Source: JANXMY01 sp964251675 (GTDB taxonomy: Bacteria > Armatimonadota > Armatimonadia > Armatimonadales > Capsulimonadaceae). From it: 64,000 bases of DNA. Below the pieces are notes generated by a model that was given only the letters and a program-made list of their open reading frames with translations, was not told the DNA's origin and ran no database searches. Made by a program: the position numbers and the translations under genes. The stretch covers positions 10,317 through 74,316 of the forward strand of contig CAXUKS010000017.1 of the NCBI GenBank assembly GCA_964251675.1, in the 5' to 3' direction. Below, one piece after another: positions 38,676 through 47,305 of the stretch. Each line of letters begins with the position of its first letter. Positions within the stretch are counted from its first letter, which is position 1.

Positions 38676-40016
38676 TTGTACGACCTGCACGTCGGCGGTT
38701 GCCGCGCAAAAGAAAACCCTGTCCAAAACAAAGAAAACCCTGTCCAAAACAAAGAAAACCCTGTCCAAAACCCCGCTTTTTCTCCCGATTTGACCCATGG
38801 CCCAGTCCGGCCTGACGTCAAACTACCCGATGTTCGGTTTCCTGAGTACCACGAAGATCCGGCGCGTTTCCGTCACGGCAAGCCCATTCCGCGCTTGCCG
38901 GTTCCTGTGGGAGCACCCCCGCCCGATTCCTCCGAAATCCCGGCTCTGGATTTTATCACGGCTCCGATCAACCCGGACACGCCGCGCCGGTTCACGGTGA
39001 TAAGCACCTTCGCTGGAACTGGGGGAAGCAGCTTGGGCTACAAGTGGGCAGGCGGCAAAATCCTGGCCGCCATCGAGTGGGAACGAGATTCAGCCGAGAC
39101 GTACCGCCGCAACCATAGCGGCACGCCTGTTTTGGAGAGAGACATCGCCTCGGTGACCGGCGCGGAGCTGCTGACGCTCACCGGGCTGAAACGGGGTGAG
39201 ATGGACGTTCTGGATGGCTCCCCGCCCTGCCAGGGATTTAGCCTGGCGGGCAGTCGGCGGCTGGGTGACCCACGCAATCAGCTATTTCAAGAGTTCGTGC
39301 GGCTCCTCAAAGAGCTGCGGCCCCGGACATTCGTGATGGAGAATGTAGCGGGCATGGTCAAAGGTGACCACCGACAGATTTTCGCACAGGCGCTTCGGGC
39401 ACTGAAGTCAAGCGGCTATACCGTGCGGGCCTGGCTGCTGGACACGGCTTACTTTGGCGTGCCGCAAAGCCGGCAGCGGCTGATATTCCTCGGCGTTCGC
39501 AACGACGTGGCGGACCTGCTGGGGCTGACGCCTTCTTGCCCGAAGCCGTTCACCTGGCCGACTCCCTTTGGCGAAGCCTGCCCCGATCTGCGTGGTAACC
39601 GAGAAGGCGACCGTATGCTGAGCGAGATCGTGCGGCAAGTGGCTGTTGGGCAGCCTGCTAAGTGGAGCACGGATGAGGTGAACTATCTGCGAGTCAAAGG
39701 CAGCCTCGGCGGGCGTATCTCGCTTCAGTGGGCGCTTTGGGACCGTGTGTGCGGCACGATTGTCAAGAGTGAGACGGCTTTGGCGGGCATTGTTCACCCG
39801 GAGCGGGAGCGGTATATCTCGCTGGCAGAAGCGCGGCGCTGCGGCTCGTTCCCGGATGCCTTTGAGTTCACGGACCGGCGGCGCGGCATCGAACGCATTG
39901 GCAACAGTGTTCCTCCACGCTTCATGCAGGCGGTCGCAGAGACCGTCTACGAGACACTGCTGGCACCGATGCACGCTCGCCCTGATTTCTTAGTTCGTCT
40001 GGAAAGCAGGATGTGA
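38676..40016 (+). CDS. dcm: DNA cytosine-5 methyltransferase
   Basis: 446 residues from TTG 38676. All core motifs are present: TFAGTGGSSLG (AdoMet loop), GSPPCQGFS with catalytic Cys185, ENVAG, QSRQRLIFLGVR and RIGNSVPP. The target-recognition region is between about 320 and 400. The first 35 residues are three KENPVQN repeats from a 21-bp DNA repeat, followed by 65 further nonconserved residues, so the true start may lie later. A solitary phage methyltransferase usually protects DNA from host restriction; no cognate nuclease is seen. Confidence 0.92.
   Translation: MYDLHVGGCRAKENPVQNKENPVQNKENPVQNPAFSPDLTHGPVRPDVKLPDVRFPEYHEDPARFRHGKPIPRLPVPVGAPPPDSSEIPALDFITAPINPDTPRRFTVISTFAGTGGSSLGYKWAGGKILAAIEWERDSAETYRRNHSGTPVLERDIASVTGAELLTLTGLKRGEMDVLDGSPPCQGFSLAGSRRLGDPRNQLFQEFVRLLKELRPRTFVMENVAGMVKGDHRQIFAQALRALKSSGYTVRAWLLDTAYFGVPQSRQRLIFLGVRNDVADLLGLTPSCPKPFTWPTPFGEACPDLRGNREGDRMLSEIVRQVAVGQPAKWSTDEVNYLRVKGSLGGRISLQWALWDRVCGTIVKSETALAGIVHPERERYISLAEARRCGSFPDAFEFTDRRRGIERIGNSVPPRFMQAVAETVYETLLAPMHARPDFLVRLESRM
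38709..38771. repeat. Three tandem copies of a 21-bp repeat at the 5' end of the methyltransferase gene
   Basis: AAAGAAAACCCTGTCCAAAAC occurs three times in a row, encoding KENPVQN in the methyltransferase frame. Confidence 0.9.
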
Positions 40017-40030
40017 AAAAGCAGACTGCG

Positions 40031-40064
40031 ACCACAAAACTTTTCGCGCGAAAAGTTTTGTGGT
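40031..40064. repeat. Dispersed palindrome, extended copy 4
   Basis: A 34-base perfect palindrome centred on CTTTTCGCGCGAAAAG, with flanks ACCACAAAA/TTTTGTGGT, between dcm and the metallopeptidase gene. It could also act as a transcription terminator or hairpin. A 15-bp tandem duplication (40066-40095) follows immediately. Confidence 0.9.
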
Positions 40065-40095
40065 GACTTAAAAGGTTTTTACTTAGAAGGTTTTC

Positions 40096-40917
40096 ATGGC
40101 TGAGTTCGAGTTAGAGATTACCAGCGAACAGATTCAAAAGCTCAGTGATCAGTCTGTAAACTTCTACCTCCACTTGGGCAAAAACGCGGAGAGCATCGCT
40201 TCTATCTATCGTGTTCCGCTCGCCCGCGTCGAAAAGATCGTCGCCCGCCTGAACGCGAACCAGGAGCGGGAGGAAGCACGGGCACAAGCAAGGCTCAGGC
40301 AGGCGCTGGGAAGCCGTCCCTGCCCCCCGGAAGCGCTTCTGGATATGCCGGGGCTGTTTGCCCCCGCGCCTGGCCTGCTGGACTGGGCGCGGGAAACGTT
40401 CATCTCCGAAGGCAGCCCGCTCTACAACCCGGAACACGATCACCTGGCCTATGCCTCTGTCGCCTTTCTGTGGACCAGCGCTCCCTACAAAAAGCACGGG
40501 CGGGCCGTGGCGGGCCTGTGCGAAATGCCAACCGTGCAGGGCAACGCCTGGGTGCGGGCACGCATGGACAATCAGCTCTTCGATTGGTTCGAGGACGTGC
40601 CGAAGTTCCTAATCACGCTGTCTGCCCCGATTGCTGCGGCGCTGGACGACGCCAGCTTTTGCGCTCTGGTGGAACATGAGCTATATCATGCTGGGCAGGC
40701 CAAAGACGATTTCGGCGGGCCAAGGTTCAATTTGCAGACGGGGGAAGCGGTGCTGACTATGCGCGGCCACGATTTTGAGGGCTTTGTCGGCATCACGCGG
40801 CGCTACGGTGTAGGGGCGGCAGAGGGCGGCGTAGCGGCGCTGGTGAAAGCGGCAGGCCAGACGCCCAGTGTGGCCCCTGCGGCCATTGCCCAGGCGTGCG
40901 GCAACTGCCTGAAGTGA
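40096..40917 (+). CDS. Putative phage metallopeptidase
   Basis: 273 residues. The N terminus has a helical DNA-binding-like segment (SIASIYRVPLARVEKIVARL). The peptidase-like domain includes LYNPEHDHLAYASVAFLWTSAPYKKHGRAVAGLCEMP and LVEHELYHAGQAKDDFGGPRFNL, with HELYH as the zinc motif and a third His or Asp likely in GHDFEGF. Members lie next to terminase genes in phages and are thought to act in head maturation or packaging; the substrate is unknown. Confidence 0.8.
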   Translation: MAEFELEITSEQIQKLSDQSVNFYLHLGKNAESIASIYRVPLARVEKIVARLNANQEREEARAQARLRQALGSRPCPPEALLDMPGLFAPAPGLLDWARETFISEGSPLYNPEHDHLAYASVAFLWTSAPYKKHGRAVAGLCEMPTVQGNAWVRARMDNQLFDWFEDVPKFLITLSAPIAAALDDASFCALVEHELYHAGQAKDDFGGPRFNLQTGEAVLTMRGHDFEGFVGITRRYGVGAAEGGVAALVKAAGQTPSVAPAAIAQACGNCLK

Positions 40918-40992
40918 TGCCTAAAAAGTGAGCCTGAAAGCAACCTGAAAGAAACTCTTATAGGCTTCAAAAACCTGTAAAACCTGAATGAA

Positions 40993-41547
40993 ATGGCTAG
41001 TCTAAGCGATGTCCACAAGGCTTTTATTGTCGAGCATCTGGCCTGCTTCAGCTCTTTAGATGAGGTAGCCGCCTCGCTCAAGGACGTGTTTGGGCGCGAA
41101 GTTGCAAAGTCCACGATCCTGCGCTACGACCCGACCACCGTTCAGGGTTCTGAAGAGCTGGCCGAAAAGTGGAAGGAAGCGTTCAGTGCCCGGCGCAAAG
41201 CGTTCCTCGAAGACGTCTCCACTATCCCGATTGCGAATAAGGCGGTCCGCCTCAAAAAGCTCGATGACCTTTCCCGCAGCCCAATGGTGATGAAGAACCC
41301 CGTGCAGCTCCGGGCCACTATCGAGCAGGCTGCCAAAGAGGCGCATGACTTTTACGCACCCCGTCCTGTTGGCGGCGGAACAGACCGAACTGGGGACGAG
41401 GGAGTAGGTTCCGATGCTGACTCTGGCGCAGCTGACCGAGCTGCAAGAGCTGACGAGTTACTGCACACCCTCCGAGAGAGACGAGATCGAGAGGCTGCTG
41501 AGGCACGAACAGCGGGCGCAGACGCCGACGCCGCAGAAGCAGGCTGA
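40993..41547 (+). CDS. Small terminase-associated protein (DUF2280-like)
   Basis: 184 residues. The N-terminal 115 residues match the DUF2280 pattern: HKAFIVEHLACFSSLDEVAASLKDVFGREVAKSTILRYDPTT, EKWKEAFSARRKAFLEDVSTIPIANKAVRLKKL and ATIEQAAKEA. The C-terminal part is Ala/Arg/Asp-rich. Gene order before the large terminase supports a small-terminase role in DNA recognition. It overlaps the next gene by 134 bases in another frame. Confidence 0.8.
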   Translation: MASLSDVHKAFIVEHLACFSSLDEVAASLKDVFGREVAKSTILRYDPTTVQGSEELAEKWKEAFSARRKAFLEDVSTIPIANKAVRLKKLDDLSRSPMVMKNPVQLRATIEQAAKEAHDFYAPRPVGGGTDRTGDEGVGSDADSGAADRAARADELLHTLRERRDREAAEARTAGADADAAEAG

Positions 41548-43018
41548 AATCCTTGCCCGGTGCGAAAACGACGTCTGGTACTGGGTCAACAACTTCTGCT
41601 GGACCTACGACCCGCGCGAGGCAGACCCGGAACTGCCCTTCAACCTGTTCGTTCGGCAGGAAGAGTTCCTCGGCTGGCTACAGGAGCGCGAGACGGCGCA
41701 GGAGAACGGCCTGGCGGAAAAGTGCCGGGACGTGGGTTTCACCTGGCTGACTTCCACTTTCGCGCTGCACCGCTGGCTATTCCGAAAAGGCTGCGCCATC
41801 GGCTTCGGCTCCCGCAAGCTGGACCTCGTGGACAAGATCGGCGACCCCAAGTGCATCTTCGATAAAATCAGGTTCCTGCTCTACCGCCTTCCTACGTGGA
41901 TGCTGAAGGCAAGGGCCAAAGGCTTTAAGCGTCAGCGCCACGACGGTCACTGCAAGCTCATCAACCCGGCTCTGGGCAGCTCTATCACCGGCGAGGGCGG
42001 CGACAACATCGGGCGCGGCGGACGCACCTCAATGTATTTCGTGGATGAGGCGGCGTTCCTGGAGCATCCCGAGCTGGTGGATGCGGCGCTCTCGATGAAC
42101 ACGCGCTGCCGCATCGACGTGTCTACGCCAAACGGGATGGGCAATTCGTTTTACCGACGCCGGCACGGGGGCAAAGTCTCAGTTTTCACATTCCGTTGGA
42201 AAGACGACCCGCGCAAAGACGACGCCTGGTACAAAAAGCAGTGCGACCTTCTGGACCCCGTCATCGTGGCCCAGGAAATCGACATTGACTATGCCGCGTC
42301 TATTGAAGGCATCTGCATCCCGGCCAAGTTTGTGAAAGCGGCGGTGGGACTTGTCCTGCGCCCGAGTGGCCCGGTGGTGGCGGGGTTGGACGTGGCAGGG
42401 GACGGCAAGAACAAGAACGTGTTCATCTCTCGGCGCGGCCCGGTGGTGCAGTCGATTGAACACTGGTCGGGCGGAGAGACCACAGAGACGGCTCACAAGG
42501 CTGCGGACATCGCCGAAAAGCTAGGCGTAAGCCTGCTGGGCTACGACGCTAGTGGGATGGGGCTTGGCATCCGCAGCACGTTCAAGACCAGCGAGCGTTC
42601 GTTTCGGTTCAAGATGAATGCCGTCAACGGAGGCGACCCGCCCACGGACACGATATGGCCCGATCAGCGCACGTCGAAGCAGAAGTTTCTGAACCTGCGG
42701 GCGGAGTTGTGGTGGGGAATGCGGACCCGGTTCGAGAAAACCTATGAGCACGTTGTTCTGGGCGTTAATCACCCGGACGAGGAGATGATCAGCATCCCGA
42801 ACAATTCGGACCTGATCTCGCAGCTCTCGATGCCGCTGTGCTTTACAATGGAGACGGGCAAAACCAAGCTGGAATCGAAGATTGATATGCGGGGCCGGGG
42901 CGTAGCTTCCCCAGACTATGCAGACGCACTGGCTTATTCCTTTGCGCCGCTGAAAGTGCCGCCTACGACGACGCCTGCGTCTCGCCCCATGGCTTACGGT
43001 ATCAACCGCCCTCGGTGA
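41414..43018 (+). CDS. Terminase large subunit
   Basis: 534 residues, resembling Mu-type gp28-like large terminases. The ATPase part has a nonstandard P-loop region (RDVGFTWLTSTFALHRW), then SMYFVDEAAFLE as Walker B/DE. The nuclease part begins at GPVVAGLDVAGDGKNKNVFI with catalytic Asp residues, and DYADALAYSFAP near the end completes the RNase H-like site. It packages DNA into proheads. The start lies inside the preceding gene. Confidence 0.9.
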   Translation: MLTLAQLTELQELTSYCTPSERDEIERLLRHEQRAQTPTPQKQAEILARCENDVWYWVNNFCWTYDPREADPELPFNLFVRQEEFLGWLQERETAQENGLAEKCRDVGFTWLTSTFALHRWLFRKGCAIGFGSRKLDLVDKIGDPKCIFDKIRFLLYRLPTWMLKARAKGFKRQRHDGHCKLINPALGSSITGEGGDNIGRGGRTSMYFVDEAAFLEHPELVDAALSMNTRCRIDVSTPNGMGNSFYRRRHGGKVSVFTFRWKDDPRKDDAWYKKQCDLLDPVIVAQEIDIDYAASIEGICIPAKFVKAAVGLVLRPSGPVVAGLDVAGDGKNKNVFISRRGPVVQSIEHWSGGETTETAHKAADIAEKLGVSLLGYDASGMGLGIRSTFKTSERSFRFKMNAVNGGDPPTDTIWPDQRTSKQKFLNLRAELWWGMRTRFEKTYEHVVLGVNHPDEEMISIPNNSDLISQLSMPLCFTMETGKTKLESKIDMRGRGVASPDYADALAYSFAPLKVPPTTTPASRPMAYGINRPR

Positions 43019-44511
43019 ATTTACGCCTTATGCTCAAATTCCGCACAAACGGTGGCCTGGCTCCCACGCAGCGCCAGACCCGGCCCACCTATATGGACGG
43101 CTTTGGCGGAGGCGGCTTCGGCGTCAATGGGGGCTTGGGCGTTATTCCCCGGCGCGGGTTCGACCCCGCCACCACGTCTTTTCTGGACCAGCTTGCCAAA
43201 GGCGGCCCGTCCTTCTTTGCCAGCGCCGCCAGCACGATGCCGCTGCGCCTGCTGCGGATACTCATCGACACGCATGAGATGGCGGGCATGGCGCTCTCCA
43301 ATGACCTGGCGTTCACCTTCCGCCCCGGTGCGATGAAGATCGTCGCCGTCAAAGATTATAAAGCCGGCAAGGGCACGGTCGACGATAGCGAGACCGCTTA
43401 TCTCCAGCGTCTCTGGAACCGCACGGACGGCCTGAAGCGGGATGGCGAGATAATTCCCGGCGGGCAGGGCGGCGGGCTGGAAGGCCTCCAAAAAACCCTT
43501 GCCGAGCAGCAGACCAGCGACGGCCTGAGCGCCCTGGAATGCGTCATCGGCCAAGACGGGGTGGAAGACATCATCGACTTCGACCCGCTCTCCGTCCAGT
43601 TCAAGGAGACGCCGGAGGGCCGCATTGCGCAGCAGCGGCAGCTTGGCGCGAAGGGCGGGTTCAAGGACCTGGACCTGACGACGGTGCGTCTGGGGGCATG
43701 GCGCGGAAGTCGCCAGAACCCTTACGGCAGGCCGCGATTCGGTCAGTTTCTCGGGTGGGGTCTTGGGGACATCGCCCAGCAGCGCAATATCAACGACTGG
43801 CTGCACAGCATGGCCTGGCCGCGCATTGCGTTCGAGTATCCCATCGAGCGCTGGGTGCAGTATGCCAAAGACAACCTCGAGACCTGCTGCGAGGGTCAGG
43901 GCGAAGACGGAAACGATCTGACGCCATCGGAGTGGGCCGCAGGGCAGGCGCACATGATGAAACTGATTTCCGAGAGCCTCGTCTCTTCGGACTTCATTAT
44001 GATGGCCGAAGGCGGCAAAGCGAACGTGCTGAATGTAGCATTGGGCAGCGGCGTGCCAGATCTCCTAACCCAGCGGCGACTGAGAGGCGCACAAGCCCTG
44101 GACCATCCGCCAGCTCTTATCGGCATCACCGACGGCGGCACTCAGGCTTATGCGACCGTGCAGCTGGAACAATACGGGGCGAAACTGACAGGCGTTGCGG
44201 CAGACCCGGACCGGGCAGCGGAGTGGATCGCAAATCTGGACCTGCGGGCGCGGGGCGTGGACATGGTAGCGCGTGTGGAGCGCGTCCCCATCGTACTCAC
44301 AGATGCACTCATCAACCAGCAGGCCAGAGCACTTGAAATCGGCAATGAGCTGTCTTTGGTGGACCGGGGCTATCGCACGGATGAGGATGCGGCGCTGACG
44401 CTGACCGGCAGCGGCGTGGCGGACCCGGCGCGGGCCATAGCCGCCCATCAGCGGTCTTTGGCGGCCCCGAAAACGCCGCTTGCTTTACCTGCTCCCGCAA
44501 AGGAAAACTGA
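43015..44511 (+). CDS. Portal protein
   Basis: 498 residues, GTGA overlap with the terminase. Portal-like features include the N-terminal Gly-rich stretch, LLRILIDTHEMAGMALSNDLAFTF, the beta-rich middle (GVEDIIDFDPLSVQFKETPEGR) and DWLHSMAWPRIAFEYPIERW. It forms the dodecameric channel at one head vertex. Assignment rests on gene order plus these features, with Mu gp29/DUF935 as the closest family in mind. Confidence 0.82.
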   Translation: MNLRLMLKFRTNGGLAPTQRQTRPTYMDGFGGGGFGVNGGLGVIPRRGFDPATTSFLDQLAKGGPSFFASAASTMPLRLLRILIDTHEMAGMALSNDLAFTFRPGAMKIVAVKDYKAGKGTVDDSETAYLQRLWNRTDGLKRDGEIIPGGQGGGLEGLQKTLAEQQTSDGLSALECVIGQDGVEDIIDFDPLSVQFKETPEGRIAQQRQLGAKGGFKDLDLTTVRLGAWRGSRQNPYGRPRFGQFLGWGLGDIAQQRNINDWLHSMAWPRIAFEYPIERWVQYAKDNLETCCEGQGEDGNDLTPSEWAAGQAHMMKLISESLVSSDFIMMAEGGKANVLNVALGSGVPDLLTQRRLRGAQALDHPPALIGITDGGTQAYATVQLEQYGAKLTGVAADPDRAAEWIANLDLRARGVDMVARVERVPIVLTDALINQQARALEIGNELSLVDRGYRTDEDAALTLTGSGVADPARAIAAHQRSLAAPKTPLALPAPAKEN

Positions 44512-44512
44512 T

Positions 44513-44755
44513 ATGCCCCTTCCCAAAAAGTCAGCCGTAGAAAAGCCGACCATCAATAAAACGGCAATAGGTAAACCCGAAGAAGTTTCCGTGACGGTGC
44601 GGCTGCCAAAGGGTTTGCATACGAGGCTGATTGGGATTGGTGCCAGCGAAGGCAAAACACTGGCCGACGTTCTGAACCGGGCAGCACGAGAGCACGCCGC
44701 CAGATACGAGCGCACCAGTCAGACCGTCACCGCCTACACCCGGAAGAAAGACTGA
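44513..44755 (+). CDS. Small ribbon-helix-helix-like protein in the head operon
   Basis: 80 residues from ATG 44513 with AAAGG upstream. EEVSVTVRLPKGLHTRLIGIGASEGKTLADVLNRAAREHAARY fits an RHH strand-helix-helix. A DNA-binding protein inside the structural operon is unusual; it could regulate late genes or be a moron. Confidence 0.65.
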   Translation: MPLPKKSAVEKPTINKTAIGKPEEVSVTVRLPKGLHTRLIGIGASEGKTLADVLNRAAREHAARYERTSQTVTAYTRKKD

Positions 44756-44810
44756 TAAGAAAGCCCCGTAACCAGTGGCAAACCCCGGACGCACTTGGAG
44801 ACCTCCTGTT

Positions 44811-45062
44811 ATGGCTGCTACCCCGCCGCCAATGCCTCGGCTTCCGCCCGCCCCGCCGACGCCCGTGAACCTATCCAACCCGGTTCATGCCCAGGCATAT
44901 CACTCTTTTGAGGCTGAGCGCGAGGTCAACACCTGGGAGTATGGAACGGAATATAAGCCTCTTCCCGCGAAAGGCTTGGTCTTCTACGACGGACGTGTTT
45001 GGACGCAGCCCTTTCGCCCGTCCGCCCCGCGCCCAATGCCTGCGCCCCCGTTGAAGAGCTGA
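44811..45062 (+). CDS. Small Pro-rich hypothetical protein
   Basis: 83 residues from ATG 44811 with GGAG upstream; GTG 44775 would add 12. Pro-rich start and end with a central EVNTWEYGTEYKPLPAKGLVFYDGR segment. Unrecognised; probably a minor structural or assembly protein from its position. Confidence 0.52.
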   Translation: MAATPPPMPRLPPAPPTPVNLSNPVHAQAYHSFEAEREVNTWEYGTEYKPLPAKGLVFYDGRVWTQPFRPSAPRPMPAPPLKS

Positions 45063-45078
45063 AGAGGAACAGACATCA

Positions 45079-46671
45079 ATGTCTCAAAAAATACCCAAAC
45101 TGAAAACTGCCGCTCTCGGTCTTGCTCTGCCGCAACTCGGCGCTGTCCAGGGCGGGGTCAATTCCGCCGTCCTGCCACTGCTCTCCGGCCACCGGGCGAT
45201 GGAGCCGAGCCGCCTGGCCGACTTTGAGCGCCGCCTCCTTGCCATCCCTGCAAACCTCGACGTGCGGACGGCTTATGGCGATGATGATGACGATACCGGC
45301 AGTCCCACCGGCTCGGGCAAACCACGCAAGCCCTATCAGATGGCCGGAGGCATCGCCCTCATTCCGCTTTCGGGTCCTCTGCAAAAAGACTCGGACTGGA
45401 TGATGCGCTATTTCGGCGGCACGTCTACCCGCGCCTTCACAGCTCTGTGCAACATGGCCGCAGGCGACCCTGATGTCACTACCCTCTGCATCGTCGCAGA
45501 CAGCCCTGGCGGGGATGTGGACGGCACGGCAGAGGCAGCGGATGCCCTGTATGCCATTCGCCTCGCCGGGAAGAAGCCCGTCGTCGCCTATGTGGACGGC
45601 TGGTGCTGCTCGGCGTGCTACTGGATTTGCTCGCAGGCTTCTCAGGTCTACGCGGGGCAGACGGCCATCGTCGGTTCTATCGGCACGCGCTGGAGCATGG
45701 TGGACACAAGCGCGGCCTACGAGCTGATGGGGCTGAAAAAGTTCGAGATCACCACCGGCACCTACAAAGCGGCGGGGGCGAACGGCCTGCCCATCACGGA
45801 TGAAGACGTGGCCTACTTCCAGGGCATCGTCAACGATATGCAGACGCGCTTCTCGGCGGGCGTGGTGCGGGGGCGCAAGCTCAGCGCGGAAGCCGTCCGG
45901 TCTCTGGCGGGGGAAGCGCGGATTTATGTCGGCAAGACGGCGCAGGATGCGGGCCTGATCGACGGCGTTCTCAGCCTCGGCGACTTCGTCAAACAGGTAC
46001 AGAAACAGTCTGGCACGGGTTCACCCAAGTCTAGCACAACCACCGCAAAAAGCGGTTTACAGACCGCCATAAGCGGCACAGGACAGATTGATACAGGAGA
46101 AGATATGTCAACGTTCATCGAAAAATTCAAGGCTCTTTACAACGAAGCCAGCGGCGAAACGGACGATACCCAGACGCCAGACCCTGCCGCCGAGGTTATC
46201 CGTTTGCGAGCGTCGGTCAGCGCCTTGACTGCCGAGAAGACCACGCGGGACGGGCAGATCGCCGCGCTAACAGGGCAGATGAATACCCTCAGCGCCCAAA
46301 TCACGGCCCTGACCGGCGAGAAAGAAGCCCTGGCCGGGAAAGTGGCCGAACAGGCCACGCAGGAAGAGCAGTCTGCGGCCCAGGCGCTGACCGATGCACG
46401 GGCCACTGCCCTGAAAGCCGCGACCACTGCCTTTGGGGCAGGCAGTCAGCAGCTTGAACACGTCACGCACCTGATTGAAGCGCAGACGAACCCCGGCGTG
46501 CTGGCCTCCATGACCAGTGCCTACCACAGCGCCACGCCCCCGCACCTGCGGCCCGGCGCAGGCCGGCAGACCGAAGTGCCGGGCCAGGCCACGACCGAGA
46601 AGGAACCGGGCGATTTCTATGCCTCCATCCGGGCCGAGGGCGAGAGAGCTAACCAGACCGCCGGAAAATAG
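45079..46671 (+). CDS. Prohead protease (S49/SppA-like) fused to scaffold
   Basis: 530 residues. The S49 domain (about 90-320) includes VADSPGGDVDGTAEAADALYAI, the likely catalytic Ser in VDGWCCSACYW, and the downstream Lys in TGTYKAAGANGLP. After residue 342 comes a scaffold-like part: MSTFIEKFKALYNEAS, then a coiled coil of repeated ALT..K/QI segments, and a basic-acidic tail. The protease matures the prohead and removes the scaffold, as in lambda gpC/Nu3. Confidence 0.88.
   Translation: MSQKIPKLKTAALGLALPQLGAVQGGVNSAVLPLLSGHRAMEPSRLADFERRLLAIPANLDVRTAYGDDDDDTGSPTGSGKPRKPYQMAGGIALIPLSGPLQKDSDWMMRYFGGTSTRAFTALCNMAAGDPDVTTLCIVADSPGGDVDGTAEAADALYAIRLAGKKPVVAYVDGWCCSACYWICSQASQVYAGQTAIVGSIGTRWSMVDTSAAYELMGLKKFEITTGTYKAAGANGLPITDEDVAYFQGIVNDMQTRFSAGVVRGRKLSAEAVRSLAGEARIYVGKTAQDAGLIDGVLSLGDFVKQVQKQSGTGSPKSSTTTAKSGLQTAISGTGQIDTGEDMSTFIEKFKALYNEASGETDDTQTPDPAAEVIRLRASVSALTAEKTTRDGQIAALTGQMNTLSAQITALTGEKEALAGKVAEQATQEEQSAAQALTDARATALKAATTAFGAGSQQLEHVTHLIEAQTNPGVLASMTSAYHSATPPHLRPGAGRQTEVPGQATTEKEPGDFYASIRAEGERANQTAGK
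46105..46671 (+). CDS. Nested scaffold protein from an internal start
   Basis: An in-frame ATG at 46105 is preceded by AGGAGAAGAT, an excellent ribosome binding site inside the protease gene. It would give a 188-residue scaffold consisting of the coiled coil and tail only. This is the lambda C/Nu3 arrangement. Internal initiation is inferred from sequence. Confidence 0.72.
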   Translation: MSTFIEKFKALYNEASGETDDTQTPDPAAEVIRLRASVSALTAEKTTRDGQIAALTGQMNTLSAQITALTGEKEALAGKVAEQATQEEQSAAQALTDARATALKAATTAFGAGSQQLEHVTHLIEAQTNPGVLASMTSAYHSATPPHLRPGAGRQTEVPGQATTEKEPGDFYASIRAEGERANQTAGK

Positions 46672-46747
46672 AGCAGACCGCCAGAAAATAGAGCAGACCG
46701 GAAAGTAGAGCAGTTTTCCATCCTCTGCTTTCTCCTGCTCACTTCCC

Positions 46748-46765
46748 GCTTTTCGTGCGAAAAGC
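46748..46765. repeat. Dispersed palindrome, variant copy 5
   Basis: GCTTTTCGTGCGAAAAGC, a variant with one central base changed, intergenic between the scaffold and decoration genes and just after a triple 20-bp tandem duplication. Confidence 0.7.
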
Positions 46766-46793
46766 GCCTCTCCTGTTACAGAAAGAGAAACGC

Positions 46794-47192
46794 ATGCTCA
46801 ACTTTACGAAGACCCCCGGCGGGGCGGCTTACGCCCCCGTCATCGTGGGGGCGGTGCTGGGGATGACCCACATTAAACTGGACGTGTCCACCCTGACGGC
46901 AGCGGAAGTCGACTCGCACGGCTACCTGAAGCCAGGCGTTCCTCTCCAGAAAGACGGCACGCTGGTCTCAGGCGCGGGCCAGTCCGTCTACGCCATCACC
47001 ATTGAAGCCAACAAAATCCGGCAAGACAACGTCGGGCTTGCGGCGGATACCACAGACCCGCCCATCGCTGTCTGCACCCTCGGCCTGGTCAACCTCGACA
47101 TCGTGGAAGATAATCTGGGCCGGGCGCTGACTGCCAATGAACTGGCCGCTTTCACCGGAGGCGGTTGCCGCCTGCAACTGACCACCACATGA
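46794..47192 (+). CDS. Head decoration protein
   Basis: 132 residues from ATG 46794 (AAAGAGAAA upstream). Position between scaffold and major capsid gene, size, and a beta-rich sequence (DSHGYLKPGVPLQKDGTLVS...TDPPIAVCTLGLVNLDIVEDN) match lambda gpD-type or similar decoration proteins that stabilise the capsid. A terminator hairpin follows. Confidence 0.8.
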   Translation: MLNFTKTPGGAAYAPVIVGAVLGMTHIKLDVSTLTAAEVDSHGYLKPGVPLQKDGTLVSGAGQSVYAITIEANKIRQDNVGLAADTTDPPIAVCTLGLVNLDIVEDNLGRALTANELAAFTGGGCRLQLTTT

Positions 47193-47240
47193 GTTCCAAA
47201 ACCTGCGGAGTTCTAAAACCTGACCCGCTTTTGCCTTGAA

Positions 47241-47278
47241 GGGCTGTCTGCGCTTGTGTAAACGCAGACAGCCCTTTT
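47241..47278 (+). terminator. Terminator-like hairpin before the major capsid gene
   Basis: GGGCTGTCTGCG / CGCAGACAGCCC with a 10-base loop and a T run. Lying inside the head operon, it may attenuate readthrough or protect mRNA ends so that capsid message is regulated separately. Confidence 0.82.
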
Positions 47279-47305
47279 GTTTGACCCTTTTTTTGGAGAA
47301 ACTGA

